Source: Streptomyces sp. NBC_00377
GTDB taxonomy: Bacteria; Actinomycetota; Actinomycetes; Streptomycetales; Streptomycetaceae
Assembly: GCF_036075115.1 (NCBI RefSeq)
Contig: NZ_CP107958.1
Span: 8,618,001 to 8,682,000 of the forward strand
DNA length: 64,000 bases
Reading direction: 5' to 3'
Both the position numbers and the translations under genes were made by a program. Positions 61,205 to 64,000 of the stretch are shown here, piece by piece. Positions within the stretch are counted from its first letter, which is position 1. Every line of letters begins with the position of its first letter. The notes beneath the pieces were generated by a model. The model was not told the origin of the DNA, did no database searches, and worked only from the letters and a program-made list of their open reading frames with translations.

Positions 61205-61699
61205 TCAGGGCAGGCGCGGCAGCGTGTCCCTGGCCGCGTGACTGAGGATGCGGAGATCCTCGGCGAACCGCTCACGATCCGCTGCGGGCAGCGGTCCGAC
61301 GAAGTAGCGCTCGATGTTCTCGACGTGCACGCGCGAAGCCCGCACGGCCGTCTCCTCTCCCAGCGCGGTGAGCGTCACGAGCCTCCCGCGCCGGTCGTCG
61401 GGGGACTCGGCCCGCGCCACCAGCCCGGCCGCCTCCATGCGGTCCACCAGACGGGTGGCGCCTCCCGTGGTCAGCACCTGCTCCTGGGCGATGGCCCGCA
61501 TCGACAGGCCGGGGTCGCCCGCGCGTCCCAGGATCAGCAGAACCTCGAACATCAGGTGGCTGATCCCGCACTCCACCTCCAGCGCCCGGCCGAGGATGTA
61601 CTCCAGCCGGTTGGCCGCTCCCTGCAAGCGCCCGAAGGCCAGGATCAACTCGTGGTCCGCGGCTTCCTTCGCCGTCGCTATCCCCGCTCGCTCGCTCAC
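61205..61699 (-). CDS. MarR-family transcriptional regulator
   Basis: 164 residues from GTG 61699. A standard MarR winged helix: LSMRAIAQEQVLTTGGATRLVD is the recognition helix region, ESPDDRRGRLVTLT the wing, and the flanking helices (ADHELILAFGRLQGAANRLEY, ERFAEDLRILSHAARDT) form the dimer interface. No Cys sensor is evident apart from one Cys in ECGISHL. It is divergent from the FMN-binding glutamate-synthase-like gene, 204 bp apart, and probably controls it and itself. Confidence 0.92.
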   Translation of the reverse strand: MSERAGIATAKEAADHELILAFGRLQGAANRLEYILGRALEVECGISHLMFEVLLILGRAGDPGLSMRAIAQEQVLTTGGATRLVDRMEAAGLVARAESPDDRRGRLVTLTALGEETAVRASRVHVENIERYFVGPLPAADRERFAEDLRILSHAARDTLPRLP

Positions 61700-61903
61700 A
61701 GCCCCGCAACCTCTCGTAGCCCGACCCCACCACCGTACCGATCATGCCGGGCGTGGCGGTCGGGTGGTGGGCGGACGGCTCACTCCGTGGGGAGGGAACG
61801 CCCACTCATCCGCCGGCCTGCCTGATCAGGGCGCGGGCGGCCTCGACGATCTCTTGGTGCAACGCGTGCGCATGGGAAGCGGCCGACGGGCAATGCGCCA
61901 GAG

Positions 61904-63487
61904 GTGACACGCGTCGGAATCGTCCTCGGAATCCTGGTCGCCGCTCTGGCGGCCCTGGCCGCAGCGATGGGGATCTCGCTCTCCTGGTTGTGCGCGGCCC
62001 TCCCGCTCCTGCTCCTGGGTCTGCTGGGGGCCTGGGACCTGCTGCAACGCCGGCACTCCGTGCTGCGCAACTACCCGGTCCTGGGCCACGCCCGTTACCT
62101 GATGGAGCGGATCCGTCCGGAACTCCAGCAGTACTTCATCGAGCGCAACTACGACGGGCGCCCCTTCGACCGGGACGTGCGCAGCATCGTCTACGAGCGC
62201 GCCAAGGGCACCGCGGCCGAGGAGCCGTACGGCACCGAACGTGACGTGTACGCACCCGGCTACGAGTTCCTCGTCCCGTCGATGGCGCCGTGCGAGGTGC
62301 CGAGGACACCGCCACGGATCCGCGTCGGCGGCCCCGACTGCACCCGGCCCTACGACATGGCGATGCTGAACGTGTCGGCCATGAGCTTCGGCTCGCTGTC
62401 GGCCAACGCGGTCCTCGCGCTGAACGGCGGCGCCGCCGCCGGAGGCTTCGCCCAGGACACCGGCGAGGGCGGGCTCTCCGAGTACCACCTGCGCCCGGGC
62501 GGTGACCTCGTCTGGGAGATCGGCACCGGCTACTTCGGTTGCCGCACCGAGGACGGTGACTTCGATCCGGCCGAGTTCGCGGACAAGGCCGCACACGACC
62601 ACGTCAAGTGCGTGTCCCTGAAACTCTCGCAGGGCGCCAAGCCGGGGATCGGCGGTGTCCTTCCGGGCCCCAAGGTCAACGCGGAGATCGCCCGCGTCCG
62701 GGACGTACCCGAAGGACGCACGGTCGTCTCACCGCCGTACCACCGCGTCTTCTCCACTCCACGCGAACTCGTCCGCTTCATCGCCCGCATGCGGGAGCTG
62801 GCCGACGGCAAGCCGACCGGGTTCAAGCTCTGCGTCGGTTCGCGCAGGCAGTTCCTCGCCGTGTGCAAGGCGATGCTGGAGGAGGGGACCGCCCCCGACT
62901 TCATTGTCGTGGACGGAGCCGAGGGCGGGACCGGCGCGGCACCGCTGGAATTCGCCGACCACGTGGGCACCCCGCTCACCGAAGGGCTGCTCACCGTGCA
63001 CAACGCCCTGGTCGGGACGGGGCTGCGCGACCGCATCAGGGTCGGTGCGAGCGGCAAGATCGCCACCGGCACCGATCTGGTGAAACGCATGGTCCAGGGC
63101 GCCGACTACGGCAACGCCGCCCGGGCCATGATGTTCGCCGTCGGCTGCATCCAGGCCCAGCGCTGCCACACCAACACCTGCCCCACCGGTGTCACGACCC
63201 AGGACCCCCGGCGTGCCCGCGCCCTCGACGTCGGCGACAAGACGCCACGCGTCCAGCGCTTCCAGGAGGCGACCGTGGCCGGCGCGTTGCAGATCATGGC
63301 GGCCATGGGCGTCACCGATCCGGCCGAGCTGCGTCCGCACATGCTCCGCCGGCGTGTCGACCCGTACACCGAACGGTCCTACGCGGACCTGTACGAGTGG
63401 CTCCGGCCCGGACAGCTTCTCGCCGAGCCTCCGCATTCCTGGGCGGCCGACTGGAAGGCCGCCGACCCCGACCGATTCACCGTCTGA
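61904..63487 (+). CDS. FMN-binding glutamate-synthase-like protein (GltB central domain), membrane-anchored
   Basis: 527 residues from GTG 61904; the ribosome site is weak. Two N-terminal hydrophobic helices (GIVLGILVAALAALAAAMGI, CAALPLLLLGLLGAWDLL) are followed by a Glu_synthase FMN barrel: LNVSAMSFGSLSANAVLALN, GGLSEYHL, KLSQGAKPGIGGVLPGPKVN, DFIVVDGAEGGTGAAPLEF, and CHTNTCPTGVTTQDP with Cys residues of the 3Fe-4S site of true GltB. It lacks the glutaminase domain, so it is not a full glutamate synthase; such stand-alone proteins are of uncertain function. A pyruvate-oxidase-like gene follows 14 bp later, suggesting a redox pair. Confidence 0.87.
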   Translation: MTRVGIVLGILVAALAALAAAMGISLSWLCAALPLLLLGLLGAWDLLQRRHSVLRNYPVLGHARYLMERIRPELQQYFIERNYDGRPFDRDVRSIVYERAKGTAAEEPYGTERDVYAPGYEFLVPSMAPCEVPRTPPRIRVGGPDCTRPYDMAMLNVSAMSFGSLSANAVLALNGGAAAGGFAQDTGEGGLSEYHLRPGGDLVWEIGTGYFGCRTEDGDFDPAEFADKAAHDHVKCVSLKLSQGAKPGIGGVLPGPKVNAEIARVRDVPEGRTVVSPPYHRVFSTPRELVRFIARMRELADGKPTGFKLCVGSRRQFLAVCKAMLEEGTAPDFIVVDGAEGGTGAAPLEFADHVGTPLTEGLLTVHNALVGTGLRDRIRVGASGKIATGTDLVKRMVQGADYGNAARAMMFAVGCIQAQRCHTNTCPTGVTTQDPRRARALDVGDKTPRVQRFQEATVAGALQIMAAMGVTDPAELRPHMLRRRVDPYTERSYADLYEWLRPGQLLAEPPHSWAADWKAADPDRFTV

Positions 63488-63501
63488 ACTGGAGCGATCA
63501 A

Positions 63502-64000
63502 GTGGCCCGTACCGTTGCCCGTGTCATCGTGGACGCGCTGAGCGAACTCGGCGTGCGCCAGGTCTTCGGCGTCGTCGGCGACGCCCTCAACCCCGTGACC
63601 GACGCCATCCGCACCACCGAGGGCCTGGAATGGGTGGGCTGTCGGCACGAGGAGGCGGCGGCGTTCGCCGCGAGCGCGCAGTCGCAGCTCAGCGGCACCC
63701 TCGGCGTCTGCATGGGCACCGTCGGACCCGGTGCCGTCCACCTTCTCAACGGGTTGTACGACGCGGCCAAGAGCCGTACGCCGGTGCTGGCGATCGCCGG
63801 GCAGGTACCGCTCGCCGAGATCGGCAGCGACTACTTCCAGGAGGTCGACAACGACGCCCTCTTCAGCGACGTGGCCGTCTTCCGCGCGACCATCACCTCT
63901 CCCGACCAGCTGCCCCAGATGCTGGAGACGGCGGTGCGGCACGCGCTCGGCCGCAAGGGAGTCGCCGTCCTCACCGTGCCGGGCGACCTGGGCGAACAGG
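63502..64000 (+). CDS. Thiamine-diphosphate enzyme, pyruvate oxidase/dehydrogenase (PoxB)-like, N-terminal part
   Basis: The first 166 codons are visible from GTG 63502 (GGAG 7 nt upstream); the gene runs off the window. The N-terminal ThDP PYR domain is clear: VIVDALSELGVRQVFGVVGD, GCRHEEAAAFAASAQSQLSG with the catalytic Glu that activates ThDP, GTVGPGAVHLLNGLYDA and VLAIAGQVPLAEIGSDYFQE. The last fits pyruvate:quinone oxidoreductases (PoxB) better than acetolactate synthase. It probably makes acetate from pyruvate and feeds electrons to quinone. Cotranscribed with the FMN protein. Confidence 0.88.
   Translation, partial: MARTVARVIVDALSELGVRQVFGVVGDALNPVTDAIRTTEGLEWVGCRHEEAAAFAASAQSQLSGTLGVCMGTVGPGAVHLLNGLYDAAKSRTPVLAIAGQVPLAEIGSDYFQEVDNDALFSDVAVFRATITSPDQLPQMLETAVRHALGRKGVAVLTVPGDLGEQ

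Noticed and set aside
1-64000. tRNA, rRNA, CRISPR array, prophage or intact insertion sequence
   Set aside because: No cloverleaf, repeat-spacer array, integrase or transposase sequence was noticed on reading both strands; a dedicated search was not possible.

Overview
The window is very GC-rich. Its genes show strong G/C third-position bias, frequent GTG starts, many 4-bp ATGA/GTGA stop-start overlaps, and families typical of a filamentous actinomycete: isorenieratene-type carotenoid genes, a LAL-type LuxR regulator, Tat/Sec-secreted glycosidases, an SGNH esterase and an eCIS-type giant protein. I read it as a Streptomyces chromosome segment of accessory (arm-like) character. I saw no rRNA, tRNA, CRISPR array, intact transposon or origin.

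Layout. 1-2.7 kb: end of an AraC-type regulator, a DHA2 drug exporter and an Ala/Lys-rich small protein. 2.9-12.3 kb: an extracellular polysaccharide block (GH106-like alpha-L-rhamnosidase behind a LacI-like operator, a TIM-barrel secreted hydrolase, YihY/BrkB membrane protein, NodB deacetylase, GH5 glycosidase with three C-terminal repeats, AMIN-like secreted protein). 12.6-15.1 kb: the 3' remnant of an amino-acid permease, interrupted at a tightly overlapping three-gene cassette (nucleotidyltransferase, BON-like protein, metallophosphoesterase). 15.1-21 kb: cyclophilin, glutamate-cysteine-ligase-family enzyme and two MFS transporters. 21.3-28 kb: an amino-sugar/N-glycan catabolic island with intact NagZ-like GH3, a BadF-type sugar kinase, an RpiR regulator and a SIS-domain protein, but with wrecked GH5 and GH38 genes and no transporter.

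28-42 kb: an ECF sigma factor fused through a membrane helix to an extracellular CAP domain; a 1,720-residue protein with an eCIS-type N-terminal AGN motif and a TTA (bldA) codon; a DJ-1/AraC regulator, GAPDH, a FUSC transporter and an SGNH esterase. 42-45 kb: a solitary cytochrome oxidase subunit I with a small tail-anchored partner, and a STAS protein. 45.4-54.5 kb: divergent carotenoid operons, crtE-crtI-crtB-Rieske leftward and crtY-crtT-crtU rightward, enough to predict geranylgeranyl-PP to phytoene to lycopene to beta-carotene to aromatic isorenieratene. 54.6-64 kb: a VOC protein behind a SoxR-like promoter, a two-gene membrane operon, a LAL regulator, DUF1737, a mycothiol-dependent isomerase-like protein, MarR, an FMN-binding glutamate-synthase-like protein, and the start of a pyruvate-oxidase-like ThDP enzyme cut by the window end.

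Functional reading. The first half is mainly secretion and turnover of complex polysaccharide or glycan, with local regulation. Signs of genome decay (permease, GH5, GH38, TetR remnants) cluster at accessory junctions. The most unusual items are the overlapping nucleotidyltransferase/BON/phosphoesterase cassette at a broken gene, the sigma-CAP fusion, the orphan eCIS-like giant protein, and the partly dismantled N-glycan locus.
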